Program-made: the position numbers and the translations under genes | In this document: piece by piece, positions 17,787 to 26,767 of the stretch | How the letters are laid out: each line of letters begins with the position of its first letter | Numbering within the stretch: position 1 is the first letter of the stretch | The notes under the pieces: model-generated | What the model was told of the DNA's origin: nothing | The model's database searches: none | What the model saw: the letters and a program-made list of their open reading frames with translations, nothing else | Origin: Pyrococcus yayanosii CH1 | GTDB taxonomy: Archaea; Methanobacteriota_B; Thermococci; Thermococcales; Thermococcaceae | DNA length: 64,000 nt | Assembly (NCBI RefSeq): GCF_000215995.1 | Contig: NC_015680.1 | Coordinates: 868,001-932,000 of the forward strand | Reading direction: 5' to 3'

Positions 17787-19106
17787 TCACCTGAACCTTC
17801 TCAAAGCCATCTCCGCTGCAACTGTTATCGGATCAATAGTCGGGCTTATCGGAGGAGCATAAGCTGTCTCAAGGTAAACGAGGTCTTCAACAGTTGCGCC
17901 TTTCTGGGCCAAAGCTGAGAGCGTCATTATCCTTCCCCACACCCTTTCCCCGCCGACTATCTGGGCGCCGATGAGCTTTCTGTCGGACTTCCTGAAGATG
18001 ACCTTGACCGTTATCGGCTTTCCACCGGGGTAGTACTCTGGCTTAGTTGAGCCCTTGAACTTGCCGACAACTATTTCAACGCCCTCTTTCTTGGCCCTCT
18101 CCTCTGTCATTCCGAAAGTGCCTATTTCGAGGCCAAAGAGCTCTGTAATAGCTGTGTTGAAGACCGGCCTGAAGGAGACGTCCTTTCCCGCTATGTGCTC
18201 CGCCGCTACCTTGGCCATCCTGACGGCGCTCGTGCCCAGCTGACTGAGGATTCTCTGGCCTGTTGCGGCGTCAACGACCTCAGCGCAGTCCCCTATTGCA
18301 TAGATGTTGGGGTCGCTTGTCTGCAGGTGCTCATTGACTACTATTCCGCGGTTTACCTCAAGGCCCGCTTTTTTGGCGAGGTCAACGTTAGCCCTAACAC
18401 CTGTGGCAACTAGGACGAGGTCAGCTTCTACTTCTTCATCCCCGATTTTGACTGCTTTAACGGGACTTCCAATGATCTCACTTACGCCAACGCCGAAGCG
18501 GAAGGAAACGCCGTGCTTCTCCATCTCCTTCTGGACGAGGGTCGCCATATCCCTGTCAAGCATCGTGGGCATTAATCTGTCCATCAGCTCGACGACGAGG
18601 ACCTCTATCCCAAGCTTCGCGAAGGCTTCCGCGCCTTCAAGGCCGATTAGGCCAGCACCTATGACAACTGCTCTTTTCGGCTTCTTCTCGGTGATGTAAG
18701 CCTTAATTTTGCGCACATCGTCGAGGCTCTTAAGGGTGAACACACCCTCGTTCTCGACGCCCTTTATCGGCGGGATAAAAGCCCTTGAACCCACGGCCAA
18801 AACGAGTTTGTCGTAGGGAACTTCGCCCTTCTCAGTTATTACAACTTTCCTCTCCCTGTCTATTGCCTTCGCTTCGGTGTTCAGCATGAGCTTTATTCTC
18901 TGCCTCTCGTAGAACTCGTTCGGGAACACGATGACGTCTTCGGGCTTTTCTATGGTTCCGCTTATCACGTGCGGAAGGGCGCAGGGAGAGTACTGCATCG
19001 TTGGTTCCTTTCCGATGACGATGATTTCCGCCTTCCTGTCGAGCTTTCTCATGAAGAGGGCGAAGTTGCTTCCAGCGGTTCCAGAACCAATGACGACGAT
19101 CTTCAT
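17787..19106 (-). CDS. CoA-disulfide reductase / NAD(P)H oxidase
   Basis: A 439-residue flavoprotein disulfide reductase with FAD-binding VVIGSGTAGSNFALFMRKLD, a single active-site cysteine in QYSPCALPHVISG, an NAD(P)-binding AVVIGAGLIGLEGAEAFAKL and a second FAD motif NIYAIGDCAEVVDAATG. The lone Cys is the mark of CoA-disulfide reductases, which in Thermococcales also act as NAD(P)H oxidases or sulfur reductases. ATG 19106 follows GGTGGTTCC, and a TATA-like TTTTTATACC lies about 40 bases upstream. It is downstream of coaD and an FAD oxidoreductase on the same strand. Confidence 0.92.
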   Translation of the reverse strand: MKIVVIGSGTAGSNFALFMRKLDRKAEIIVIGKEPTMQYSPCALPHVISGTIEKPEDVIVFPNEFYERQRIKLMLNTEAKAIDRERKVVITEKGEVPYDKLVLAVGSRAFIPPIKGVENEGVFTLKSLDDVRKIKAYITEKKPKRAVVIGAGLIGLEGAEAFAKLGIEVLVVELMDRLMPTMLDRDMATLVQKEMEKHGVSFRFGVGVSEIIGSPVKAVKIGDEEVEADLVLVATGVRANVDLAKKAGLEVNRGIVVNEHLQTSDPNIYAIGDCAEVVDAATGQRILSQLGTSAVRMAKVAAEHIAGKDVSFRPVFNTAITELFGLEIGTFGMTEERAKKEGVEIVVGKFKGSTKPEYYPGGKPITVKVIFRKSDRKLIGAQIVGGERVWGRIMTLSALAQKGATVEDLVYLETAYAPPISPTIDPITVAAEMALRRFR

Positions 19107-19156
19107 AGGAACCACCAAAGAGAGAATTGGGAAAGGGTATAAAAACTTGCAGGCCG

Positions 19157-20407
19157 TTAGAGCTCCCAGCCCTGAAATTCCCCAACACCTATCCTCTCCA
19201 GAACCCTCATGACACCGAGAGCAATGCCATCTACCTCTATCCCACCGGGCGGCCTATAAGAATCGCCGACAACATACACGTCGGATAAGGGAAACTCCAG
19301 GTGCATGCCGGCCCGCACTCTGTTCACCGGGTTGCTACCCCTGTAAACCTGGACCATGATGACCTCCGCCCCAGGGAAAATCTCGGCAAGCTCCTCCCTG
19401 CCCTTCCTTATCGCCGCCTTAACGTTTCTCTCGAAGAGGGCTTGGTGGGCCATCACGAGAGAGTACCCCTCGGGGGCAAGACCTGGGTCCAGGGAGGAAG
19501 GCTCATTAACTCCATTGATTGAGAAGCCAGGCGTGAACACGACGGTGTTCCCTATCCCCCCCTTTCCAGGAATGGCCAGGTTGTACTTTATACCCTCCGC
19601 AGGCTCCATAGAGTCGAGCCGTTTGAGGAAGTCCCGGCCGAAATTCTCCCTGCCCATGAGCTCCACCGTCTCCCTCATCCCAACGTTCGAGACGAGGATG
19701 TCGTAGGGGAATTCTTCCCCGTCCTCGGTTATCACCCGCTTGTTTTCGTGGTCTATCTCAACGGCCTTCTTCCCGAGGAGTATCCGCCCACCGGCTTCCC
19801 TCACTATCCTGGCCAGCTCCTCGGTAACAGCCTTACAGCCACCCCTTATTAGGCCCGGCCCTCCCCAAAGGAGGGCGGCCCTTATCTCCTTGGCAAGCTC
19901 AAGGGCTGGGAGCTGGGATAAAGAAACGCTATCGGCCCATCCGGCAAAGCTTTCCAAGAAGGCCATGACGAACTCGTTGTCCCCTATACGCTCCGTTATC
20001 CATTCATCAGCTGGCATGACGGCTTCTTCACCTTTTGGCATTCTGCCAGCCCTTATCTCGGCGAGGAGCTTCACAGCTCTTGCCTTCTCCCTGAGGCTCA
20101 GGAGCTTCCAGCCTTCCCTATAATGTATCAGCTTCCCCCGGTAGAATATCATTCCTTTTGGGCTCGAATTAACTATCTCGACTCTCGCCCCAAGGAGACG
20201 GAGGAGGTGAGCTAGCGGTCCATCCTTCCCGTGCGGGACCATGTGGAGCGCGCCCGTGGAGAGCTGGAAGCCCCTGTAGGGGAGGTTGGTGAAGCGGCCA
20301 CCTACGAAGGGGGCCTTCTCAAGAATGGTCACATCATGACCCGCCCTCGCGAGGAACGCCGCCGTGAGCAGGCCTCCAAGGCCAGCCCCCACAACCACAA
20401 CCCTCAT
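19157..20407 (-). CDS. FAD-dependent oxidoreductase, phytoene desaturase-like
   Basis: A 416-residue flavoprotein with an N-terminal dinucleotide-binding fold (VVVVGAGLGGLLTAAFLARA, then VTILEKAPFVGGRF with the conserved Gly-Gly-Arg) and a C-terminal FAD strand DVYVVGDSYRPPGGIEVDGI. The layout is that of the amine-oxidase/phytoene-desaturase superfamily. The substrate is unknown; isoprenoid saturation is one possibility. ATG 20407 follows GGGGTGAT. The gene starts five bases after the coaD stop, so the two are co-transcribed. Confidence 0.85.
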   Translation of the reverse strand: MRVVVVGAGLGGLLTAAFLARAGHDVTILEKAPFVGGRFTNLPYRGFQLSTGALHMVPHGKDGPLAHLLRLLGARVEIVNSSPKGMIFYRGKLIHYREGWKLLSLREKARAVKLLAEIRAGRMPKGEEAVMPADEWITERIGDNEFVMAFLESFAGWADSVSLSQLPALELAKEIRAALLWGGPGLIRGGCKAVTEELARIVREAGGRILLGKKAVEIDHENKRVITEDGEEFPYDILVSNVGMRETVELMGRENFGRDFLKRLDSMEPAEGIKYNLAIPGKGGIGNTVVFTPGFSINGVNEPSSLDPGLAPEGYSLVMAHQALFERNVKAAIRKGREELAEIFPGAEVIMVQVYRGSNPVNRVRAGMHLEFPLSDVYVVGDSYRPPGGIEVDGIALGVMRVLERIGVGEFQGWEL

Positions 20408-20411
20408 TTAA

Positions 20412-20879
20412 TCACCCCTTAATCGGGTTGCCGAAAGGGTCTATAAGACCGGCCCGTATGAGGGAGGAGCTTATTTTTTGCCCAAGTTTGCTCCTTATGA
20501 TGGGGATTACCACTATCTCGAGGGGTCTCAGACCGAGCTCCTGCCTTGCCCTGTTGACGAGTATGGCTCCCTTGTATGTTTCCTCGCTCACAACTATGGC
20601 CTCGAGGCTCTTAATCTTCGTTGTGAAGCCTATCGCGCTGTATATCTTGATTATTCTGTAGTTCCGGTAGCCGTTCGCGTCGAGAAATTTGAGTAGGTCC
20701 CTGAGGCGGAGCTCGTAGGGAAGTATCCTCTCAGCGTAGGGCTTCTGCTTGATAATCTCGTCCGCCGTGAGCCCTATGTAAACGTACTTCCCGACCTCGA
20801 AGGCCTTCCTCAACAGGGCCTTGTGACCGAGATGGAGCCTGTCGAAGGTTCCCCCAACGACGACCTTTCTGAACTTCAT
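20412..20879 (-). CDS. coaD: Archaeal phosphopantetheine adenylyltransferase
   Basis: A 155-residue nucleotidyltransferase that joins ATP and 4'-phosphopantetheine to make dephospho-CoA. The N-terminal KVVVGGTFDRLHLGHKALLR contains the (H/T)XGH-type motif, and IIRSKLGQKISSSLIRAG carries the C-terminal ISSS(L/T)xIR motif. Length fits archaeal PPAT. It leads an operon whose last gene is a CoA-disulfide reductase, a sensible pairing of CoA synthesis with CoA redox care. The divergent acyl-CoA synthetase gene begins 55 bases away. Confidence 0.93.
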   Translation of the reverse strand: MKFRKVVVGGTFDRLHLGHKALLRKAFEVGKYVYIGLTADEIIKQKPYAERILPYELRLRDLLKFLDANGYRNYRIIKIYSAIGFTTKIKSLEAIVVSEETYKGAILVNRARQELGLRPLEIVVIPIIRSKLGQKISSSLIRAGLIDPFGNPIKG

Positions 20880-20933
20880 GGCAACCGCTATCCTTTTTAT
20901 CCCACCGGCTAAAAAGGTTGGGGGTGACTCGCG

Positions 20934-22265
20934 ATGAACTTAGACAACTTCTTCTATCCCTCCTCTGTGGCCGTCTTCGGATCCTTCAGGAGAGGCGCCA
21001 TAGCGTACGAGATACTGCGGAACATCGTCGAAGGTGGCTTTGAGGGGAAAGTAATACCCGTGAACCCGAAGGGCGGAACGGTAGAGGTTACGGGAAGGAC
21101 CCTTAAGATAAAGCCGAGGCTCGACGAGCCCGTCGAGGTTGCGATAATCGCCATACCGGCGAAGTTTGTGCCCGGCCTGATAAAGGAGCTGAAGGGGCTC
21201 ACGAAGGGAGCTGTCGTCATAAGCGCCGGCTTCTCTGAGGTGGGGAACGCAAAACTAGAGGAAGAGCTCGTCAGGGCCGCTAAGGAGGCAGGTATAAGAA
21301 TAATAGGGCCAAACTGCGCCGGCATCTTTGGCGTTCACGGGAAGTTCTTTGGCTCTTTCGAGGTGAGGGTCAAGCCAGGTGGCTTGGCCTTGATAAGTCA
21401 GAGCGGGGCCTTCGGTGGTGCAGCATTGGCCATGGGCAACGAGGAAGGGGTAGGCTTCTCGGCATTCGTCTCCTACGGAAACGCCGCCGATCTTAACGAG
21501 AGCGACTTCCTCCGCTACTTCGCCGATGACAAGAACACGAAGGTGATAGCCCTTTACATAGAGGGAGTTAAAGATGGAAGGAGGTTTATGGAAGCTTTAC
21601 GCTACGCCGCCAGCAAAAAGCCCGTCATAATCCTCAAGGCCGGGAAGAGCGAGAGCGGGGCGAGGGCGGCTTCTTCACACACGGGTTCCCTAGCTGGTTC
21701 ATACGAAATCTACAGGGCTGTTTTCAGGCAGGTCGGGGCAATCGAAGTCGAGGAGATGGAGGAGCTGTTCGATGCGGCAAAAGCCTTCGAGATGTATGAA
21801 CAAGCAGGAAAGCGCGTCGCTATCATAACGAACTCCGGCGGTCCTGGAGTATTGGCAACGGACAAGCTTGAAAGCCTTGGCCTTGAGATCGCTCAGCTTA
21901 GCGAGAAGACCGTTAAAGTCCTTAGGGCCTCGCTCCCACCCCAGTGCTCCGTGAAGAACCCTATAGACCTCATCGCAGATGCCGACTACGGGCGTTACAG
22001 AAGGGTTATCGAGGTAGTGTGTCAAGATGATAACGTTGACGCCTTGCTAGTAATCTGCGTCCCTCCAATATTCATTCCCAGCGAGGAGATAGCGAGGGCA
22101 GTTATCGATGCCAAGTGCAATAAACCGATAATTGTGAACTTTATGGCAGGTGAGCTCGTCAGGGAGGGCATTAGGCTTCTCGAATCCCATGGTATTAAGA
22201 ACTTTCCTACGCCCGAAAGGGCCGCCAGAGCAATCGCATGGCTCGCCAAGAGGCAAGATTTTTGA
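20934..22265 (+). CDS. ADP-forming acyl-CoA synthetase, alpha subunit
   Basis: A 443-residue alpha subunit of an NDP-forming acyl-CoA synthetase, which turns acyl-CoA, ADP and phosphate into acid, CoA and ATP in peptide and sugar fermentation. It has the CoA-binding domain (VAVFGSFRRGAIAYEILRNI), the succinyl-CoA-ligase-like fold (LISQSGAFGGAALAM) and SSHTGSLAGSYEIYRA with the phosphorylated histidine. No beta subunit is nearby, as is usual for Thermococcales paralogues. Which acyl group it prefers (acetyl, aryl or branched) cannot be read. The SD is GGGGGTGAC. Confidence 0.95.
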   Translation: MNLDNFFYPSSVAVFGSFRRGAIAYEILRNIVEGGFEGKVIPVNPKGGTVEVTGRTLKIKPRLDEPVEVAIIAIPAKFVPGLIKELKGLTKGAVVISAGFSEVGNAKLEEELVRAAKEAGIRIIGPNCAGIFGVHGKFFGSFEVRVKPGGLALISQSGAFGGAALAMGNEEGVGFSAFVSYGNAADLNESDFLRYFADDKNTKVIALYIEGVKDGRRFMEALRYAASKKPVIILKAGKSESGARAASSHTGSLAGSYEIYRAVFRQVGAIEVEEMEELFDAAKAFEMYEQAGKRVAIITNSGGPGVLATDKLESLGLEIAQLSEKTVKVLRASLPPQCSVKNPIDLIADADYGRYRRVIEVVCQDDNVDALLVICVPPIFIPSEEIARAVIDAKCNKPIIVNFMAGELVREGIRLLESHGIKNFPTPERAARAIAWLAKRQDF

Positions 22266-22820
<555 letters not shown>

Positions 22821-22827
22821 AGGATGG

Positions 22828-22973
22828 TGGGGGCGCGGGGATTTGAACCCCGGTCCGCGGGTTTCTCCGGCCCTCGGGGCTCCAAAGGTTCATCACGCCC
22901 CGAGGTCAGCAAACCCGCCTGTCCTCATGGCCTCTGGAGCCCGCGATGATGGACCAGGCTACACCACGCCCCC
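22828..22973 (-). tRNA. tRNA-Trp (CCA) with intron
   Basis: The acceptor stem GGGGGCG (22973-22967) pairs with CGCCCCC (22835-22829), and the discriminator A is at 22828. The anticodon stem GCGGG/CCCGC encloses C-T-CCA-G-A, giving anticodon CCA at 22937-22935. The T arm contains GGGGTTCAAATCCCC. Exon 1 is 22973-22934 and exon 2 is 22862-22828; a 71-base intron lies between nucleotides 37 and 38, the standard archaeal splice site. The CCA end is not encoded. Its promoter is probably the palindromic TATA at 23001-23008, shared with the MFS gene. Confidence 0.96.
22863..22933 (-). ncRNA. Intron-encoded box C/D guide RNA
   Basis: On the minus strand the intron has box C ATGAGGA (22928-22922), D' CTGA (22909-22906), C' TGATGA (22895-22890) and a degenerate D CCGA (22877-22874). 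The bases before D (TGGAGCC) pair with GGCTCCA of exon 1 so that the fifth pair falls on C34. The bases before D' (GCGGGTTTG) pair with the 35-43 region so that the fifth pair falls on C39. This matches the known pre-tRNA-Trp intron guide of euryarchaea, which directs 2'-O-methylation of positions 34 and 39 of its own tRNA. Confidence 0.85.
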
Positions 22974-23000
22974 ACTCGTTCTAGGTTAGTCATCGATGGA

Positions 23001-23008
23001 CTTATAAG
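23001..23008. promoter_or_regulatory. Palindromic TATA box, tRNA-Trp and MFS
   Basis: CTTATAAG is a perfect palindrome between the divergent tRNA-Trp and MFS genes. About 25-28 bases to the right lies ATG 23032 of the MFS gene, which would then be nearly leaderless. About 28 bases to the left lies the 5' end of the tRNA at 22973. No second TATA-like run is present. Confidence 0.55.
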
Positions 23009-23031
23009 CTTTACTCCCGGTGCTTCCAAGG

Positions 23032-24288
23032 ATGAAGAGGGAACTCTCACTCATTCAGGGGCTTCGGGAGAGGGCCGGGAAAGTTAGAAGGAGGAGCATA
23101 GCCCGAAGGAACATGCTATTCCTAGCCATATCGATGTTCTTTGCCAACATGTCCTGGGGAATTGCGTTTCCCTACCTGAGCGTCTATATGAGGATGATTG
23201 GGGGAACGATGTTCCTCGTTGGCATGCTCAGTGTCGTCTTCAACGTAACCTCCACGGCTTTCCAGTACCCCTTTGGCTATCTCTCGGACAAGACCGGAAG
23301 AAGGAAACCCTTCATAGCCCTGGGAGTGCTCTCCTCTGGAGCTACCTATGCTCTCGTAGCCTTCATAGCGAGTCCGCCCCTCCTCCTCGGCTTCAGGGCC
23401 CTTCAGGGTGCTCTGAGCGCCTCCTTAGCACCCGCCCACTCAGCCCTAATATCCGAGCTGGCAACTAGAGTTGGATCTGCATTTGGATTCTTCAGCTTCG
23501 TTGAGAATATGGGTTACATGGCCGGGAACTTTCTCGGAGGAATTGTAGTCAGGGATTTGGGAATAAGAAAGACCTTCATGCTAGCCTCTACCTTTTCCCT
23601 GCTTTCCATTCTCTTCCTCTTCCCAATTAGGGAGAAAAGCACTGGAAAGAGATCATACTCAAGGCCGATAGTCGTGCAGGAGGGTAGGGAATCCGAGAAG
23701 GTATCCTTTGAAGGGGCCGCCTTCAGGAGGCTCATGAAGGGAAAGCTTGGGAGGTTTTACCTTTCCATCTTCTTCGTTATGATAGCATCTGGGGAAGTTT
23801 ACTCAACGGTGTCGGTTTACTTCGGAGAGAGGTTTGGGGAGGAGTTCGTCGGCCTTTTCTTTGGGATAGACTCTCTGGCCGCGGCACTCAGTTCTATAGC
23901 CATAGGGCGTCTGATAGACAAGTATGGACCGGAACTCTTCTATCGGGCCGCCATAGTCGGCTACATGCTCACCTTCCTCGGCTACGCCTTCGCAAAAACC
24001 GTTCCCATCATGGTGGCCATCTCCGCACTCTCCGGCGTGAAGTGGGCGATGACCCTCAGTTCCTCCTCGACCTACGTGGCGATGAAGGTCTCTCAAAGAG
24101 AAAGGGGGCAAGGGATGGGACTGCTCAATACGATGATGAGCCTTGGATGGGCAATCGGACCTCTCCTCGGCGGGTATCTCAGTGGCATAAGCTTCAGGCT
24201 GATGTTCCTATCAACCTTAGTCCCACTGTTCGTCGCCCTTATCCTCACGGGTTCACCAATATCCTCTCGGCGGCGTCCCTCTCCATGA
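23032..24288 (+). CDS. Major facilitator superfamily transporter
   Basis: A 418-residue, roughly 12-span MFS transporter. The TM2-TM3 loop motif GYLSDKTGRRKPFI is intact, and TM4-TM5 contain FRALQGALSASLAPAHSALI and SFVENMGYMAGNFLGG. A central charged loop (about residues 200-230) separates the two halves, and a second-half loop reads GRLIDKYGPELF. It is most like drug or multi-sugar efflux types, but the substrate is unknown. ATG 23032 is the first start after the TATA box; an upstream GTG at 23020 would precede the expected transcript start. The 3' end overlaps gins51 on the other strand by 44 bases. Confidence 0.92.
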   Translation: MKRELSLIQGLRERAGKVRRRSIARRNMLFLAISMFFANMSWGIAFPYLSVYMRMIGGTMFLVGMLSVVFNVTSTAFQYPFGYLSDKTGRRKPFIALGVLSSGATYALVAFIASPPLLLGFRALQGALSASLAPAHSALISELATRVGSAFGFFSFVENMGYMAGNFLGGIVVRDLGIRKTFMLASTFSLLSILFLFPIREKSTGKRSYSRPIVVQEGRESEKVSFEGAAFRRLMKGKLGRFYLSIFFVMIASGEVYSTVSVYFGERFGEEFVGLFFGIDSLAAALSSIAIGRLIDKYGPELFYRAAIVGYMLTFLGYAFAKTVPIMVAISALSGVKWAMTLSSSSTYVAMKVSQRERGQGMGLLNTMMSLGWAIGPLLGGYLSGISFRLMFLSTLVPLFVALILTGSPISSRRRPSP

Positions 24289-24805
24289 GAACCCTCGCTA
24301 TGCTCCGCGGTAGGGTTACAAGGTCGCCAGCTTTGAAGGGACCGTACTCCCTGAGCTCTTCATCAAGAACCTTGGGAACGTCCACCTTTATTATGTAAGC
24401 TTCCCAGGTAGTGGCCTTACCTTCTTCAACCTCGACTTCCCCGGTCTTCTCTTCTACAACCTCGTGCTCAACGGGCAAGGGTTCTCTGTTTATGAAGGCA
24501 GAAAGGATAGCGAAGATCTTCCTCTCCTCACCAACAAGGTTTTTGGGGACGCCTTCAAAGGCCATGTCAACTATCTTGTGAAGCCGGATTTTAAGTATCT
24601 CCCTGATTATCTGCTCAGCTATGGAGAGCTCCGCCAGGTAAAGCCTCTCCTCTATCTCTTCCCCCCTCTCCTTCGAACTCTCCGCCCTAATCTTGAGGGC
24701 CTTAACGAGGCCGTCAATCTCCCGGTAGAACTCCTCATCGAGGGGTGTGAGCTCATCATTCGAAAGCTCCTTTTCGAGGAGCTCCCTCAGAACCGCTATA
24801 TCCAT
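24245..24805 (-). CDS. gins51: GINS complex subunit Gins51 (Gins15)
   Basis: A 186-residue replication protein. The N-terminal alpha domain (LRELLEKELSNDELTPL through RLYLAELSIAEQIIREILKI) is followed by an acidic linker (VVEEKTGEVEVEEGK) and a C-terminal beta domain (AYIIKVDVPKVLDEE...FKAGDLVTLP, IARVLMERDAAERI). The alpha-then-beta order is that of Sld5/Psf1-type Gins51, as opposed to Gins23. With MCM and Cdc45/GAN it forms the replicative helicase. It lies 30 bases downstream of pcn in the same direction, a pairing known in Thermococcales. Confidence 0.9.
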   Translation of the reverse strand: MDIAVLRELLEKELSNDELTPLDEEFYREIDGLVKALKIRAESSKERGEEIEERLYLAELSIAEQIIREILKIRLHKIVDMAFEGVPKNLVGEERKIFAILSAFINREPLPVEHEVVEEKTGEVEVEEGKATTWEAYIIKVDVPKVLDEELREYGPFKAGDLVTLPRSIARVLMERDAAERILVNP

Positions 24806-24835
24806 CAGGACACCTCAAAAAGTGGTTAAAAGGAA

Positions 24836-25585
24836 TCACTCCTCAACCCTCGGCGCGAGGAGGAACGTCAGCCTGCCCTCATCCCTTATGTAGTACTCCA
24901 TCTGCATGGGCATCTCGTTGCCGAACCTTATGGTTACTTCGTCCGCTTTACTTATGCCCTTGACCATGTCCGCCAGGTAGCTGACACCGTAGGCACTCTT
25001 GGTCTCTTCCTGAACCTCAAGGTCGAGAAGACCTTCGTCCTCAAGGGTCAGCCTTATCTCAACCTCCTGCGTCTCACCCTCCGCCCTCATGATGAACTCG
25101 CTCTCGGTGGCTATGAACTTCAGGCTGTCGCTGACGAGGGAGGCATCCTTAACGGCCTCCTTGAGTACCTCACCGAGGACGACGACCTTAGCCGTGAACG
25201 GCAACTCGGGAAGCTCAAGCTCGAGCTCCTCAACGTCTATGAGCGGGAGCCTGAACGTCCTCGTGGCGGTTCCCTGGAGGGTGACTTCAAGGAAGTTCTC
25301 CTCACCCTTCTTGAGGATGAGGGTGTCCTTGGCCTTCCCCCTCTTTAGTATCTTCTTCAGGTGATCCATATTCACACCTATCGTCTCCTCCCCCTCCACC
25401 TCGTACTTGCTGAATATACTTGCGGGAAGGTTGAGGTCTATCAGGACAACCCTGCTCGGATCCATGGCCCTCATCGAAATGCCTTCCTCCGTGATTTTAA
25501 AGGCGGCCTCGTCTATCAGCTGGCTGGCCGTGTCTATCAGCTGGGCAAACTCCTTAGCCCCATCAAAGACTATCTCGAACGGCAT
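24836..25585 (-). CDS. pcn: DNA sliding clamp PCNA
   Basis: A 249-residue homotrimeric clamp. It begins MPFEIVFDGAKEFAQLIDTA and has both clamp folds, the interdomain-loop segment LPELPFTAKVVVL, and a C-terminal LTFLLAPRVEE near which client PIP motifs dock. ATG 25585 is chosen because GGAGGG lies six bases before it; ATG 25591 would abut the SD. It is coupled to the small gene upstream, overlapping if the earlier start is used, and to gins51 downstream, forming a replication operon with tfs. Confidence 0.97.
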   Translation of the reverse strand: MPFEIVFDGAKEFAQLIDTASQLIDEAAFKITEEGISMRAMDPSRVVLIDLNLPASIFSKYEVEGEETIGVNMDHLKKILKRGKAKDTLILKKGEENFLEVTLQGTATRTFRLPLIDVEELELELPELPFTAKVVVLGEVLKEAVKDASLVSDSLKFIATESEFIMRAEGETQEVEIRLTLEDEGLLDLEVQEETKSAYGVSYLADMVKGISKADEVTIRFGNEMPMQMEYYIRDEGRLTFLLAPRVEE

Positions 25586-25587
25586 GC

Positions 25588-25758
25588 TCATCCCTCCATC
25601 TCCTTCAGAATGTTGAGCATCAGCCTAACCCTTTCTTTCCCCCTGAATAAATAAGCTTTTCCATTGTTCGTGTCGGGTATCCTCTTGTAGGCCTCCTCAA
25701 GCTCCTTGAGAGCCCTTTCCGCCAGACGCCTCAGCACCTCTATTCGTAACTCCTCCAT
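25588..25758 (-). CDS. Small helical protein between tfs and pcn
   Basis: A protein of about 56 residues, largely helical and charged (VLRRLAERALKELEEAYKRI, then KAYLFRGKERVRLMLNILKE). ATG 25758 lies inside the last codons of tfs; a GTG about eight codons later is an alternative start with GGAGGAG upstream. The stop overlaps the pcn start region. Its place inside the tfs-pcn-gins51 operon hints at a replication or transcription role, but no family is recognised. Confidence 0.65.
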   Translation of the reverse strand: MEELRIEVLRRLAERALKELEEAYKRIPDTNNGKAYLFRGKERVRLMLNILKEMEG

Positions 25759-26072
25759 ACGTATCCGCACCGCTTGCACTTGAAGAATATAGTGCTCGGC
25801 TCATCCCCTGCCCTCGTCTGGAGCTCCCACCAGTAGGCTTCATTGTGACCACACTTCGGGCAGGTAACTTTCGCCGTTGGTAGGGTGGATAGTTCCTGCT
25901 CCACGACTATAACTCCCTCATCAGGTCTGTGCTTAACCTCCTCTGTCCTCCTGTAGGCCTTCGCATCCTCGGGATTGATAGGCTCCTCGTAACCGCACCG
26001 TCTACAGACGAAAACTCCTTTGTTCTTGTCGGGAACCATTATGCTCCCGCACTTGGGACAGAACTTAACCAT
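25740..26072 (-). CDS. tfs: Transcription factor S (TFS)
   Basis: A 110-residue RNA-polymerase cleavage factor related to TFIIS and Rpb9. The N-terminal zinc ribbon MVKFCPKCGSIMVPDKNKGV / FVCRRCGYEE and the C-terminal zinc ribbon VTCPKCGHNEAYWWELQTRA / FFKCKRCGYVWR are complete, with the acidic tip GDEPST corresponding to the catalytic DE pair of TFIIS. ATG 26072 follows GGGTGAG; a longer frame upstream is not needed. It heads the operon with the small gene, pcn and gins51. Confidence 0.96.
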   Translation of the reverse strand: MVKFCPKCGSIMVPDKNKGVFVCRRCGYEEPINPEDAKAYRRTEEVKHRPDEGVIVVEQELSTLPTAKVTCPKCGHNEAYWWELQTRAGDEPSTIFFKCKRCGYVWRSYE

Positions 26073-26152
26073 CTCACCCACCCCCTCAGCCAAGGGCAGG
26101 ATTTGGGCGTTGGTGATAAAAAAGTTTTGCCAAATTTTTGATGGGTGGTGAG

Positions 26153-26767
26153 ATGAGGATTGGGGAAATAGTTGAGGTCTTGAGGACAAGGCTCGACGAG
26201 AAAGACGAGCTGAGAGAAGAAGCACTCCAGATAACAAGAGAGGTTGTCAGGCTCAGCGGCGACGCCATCAAGGCGATGCACAGGGGCGAGTTGAAAAGGG
26301 CGAGGGAAAGGCTCGAGAGGGCCGGTCAGCTTTTAGGGGAACTCAAGAAAAAGCTCAGGAACCATCCAGACCTCTACTTCACAGGCTACGTCCAGAGTGC
26401 TAACCAGGAGTTCGTAGAGGCCCAGCTCCTCTACCACTATCTCACCGACCGAGATTTTCCCGGACCGGACGAACTAGGAGTTCCTCCGCAGGACTACATC
26501 CTTGGCCTTGGCGACTTCATAGGGGAGCTCAGGAGGCACTTCCTAATCCTCCTTATGGAGGGCGACCTGAGAGGGGCCGAAGAGGTTTACCGCTTTATGG
26601 AAGAAACTTACGAGGAGCTCATGACCCTCGAGTATCCCAAGGGGCTGGTAAACGTGAGGCAGAAGCAGGACCAGGCCCGCTACACCGTGGAGAGAACCCT
26701 TGAGGACCTCGTCAGGGCGAAGCTCAACAAGGACTTGGAGAGAAAGCTGGAGGGAGCCATAGGATGA
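26153..26767 (+). CDS. Translin-like protein
   Basis: A 204-residue all-helical protein. The motif [20 protein letters not shown] plus [15 protein letters not shown] matches the translin/TRAX core, with acidic residues (QEFVEAQ) where TRAX-type RNases keep catalytic glutamates. Archaeal translin relatives are proposed to be RNA- or DNA-binding rings or RNases. ATG 26153 follows GGGTGGTGAG. Its stop overlaps the endonuclease V start (ATGA at 26764), so the genes are coupled. Confidence 0.8.
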   Translation: MRIGEIVEVLRTRLDEKDELREEALQITREVVRLSGDAIKAMHRGELKRARERLERAGQLLGELKKKLRNHPDLYFTGYVQSANQEFVEAQLLYHYLTDRDFPGPDELGVPPQDYILGLGDFIGELRRHFLILLMEGDLRGAEEVYRFMEETYEELMTLEYPKGLVNVRQKQDQARYTVERTLEDLVRAKLNKDLERKLEGAIG

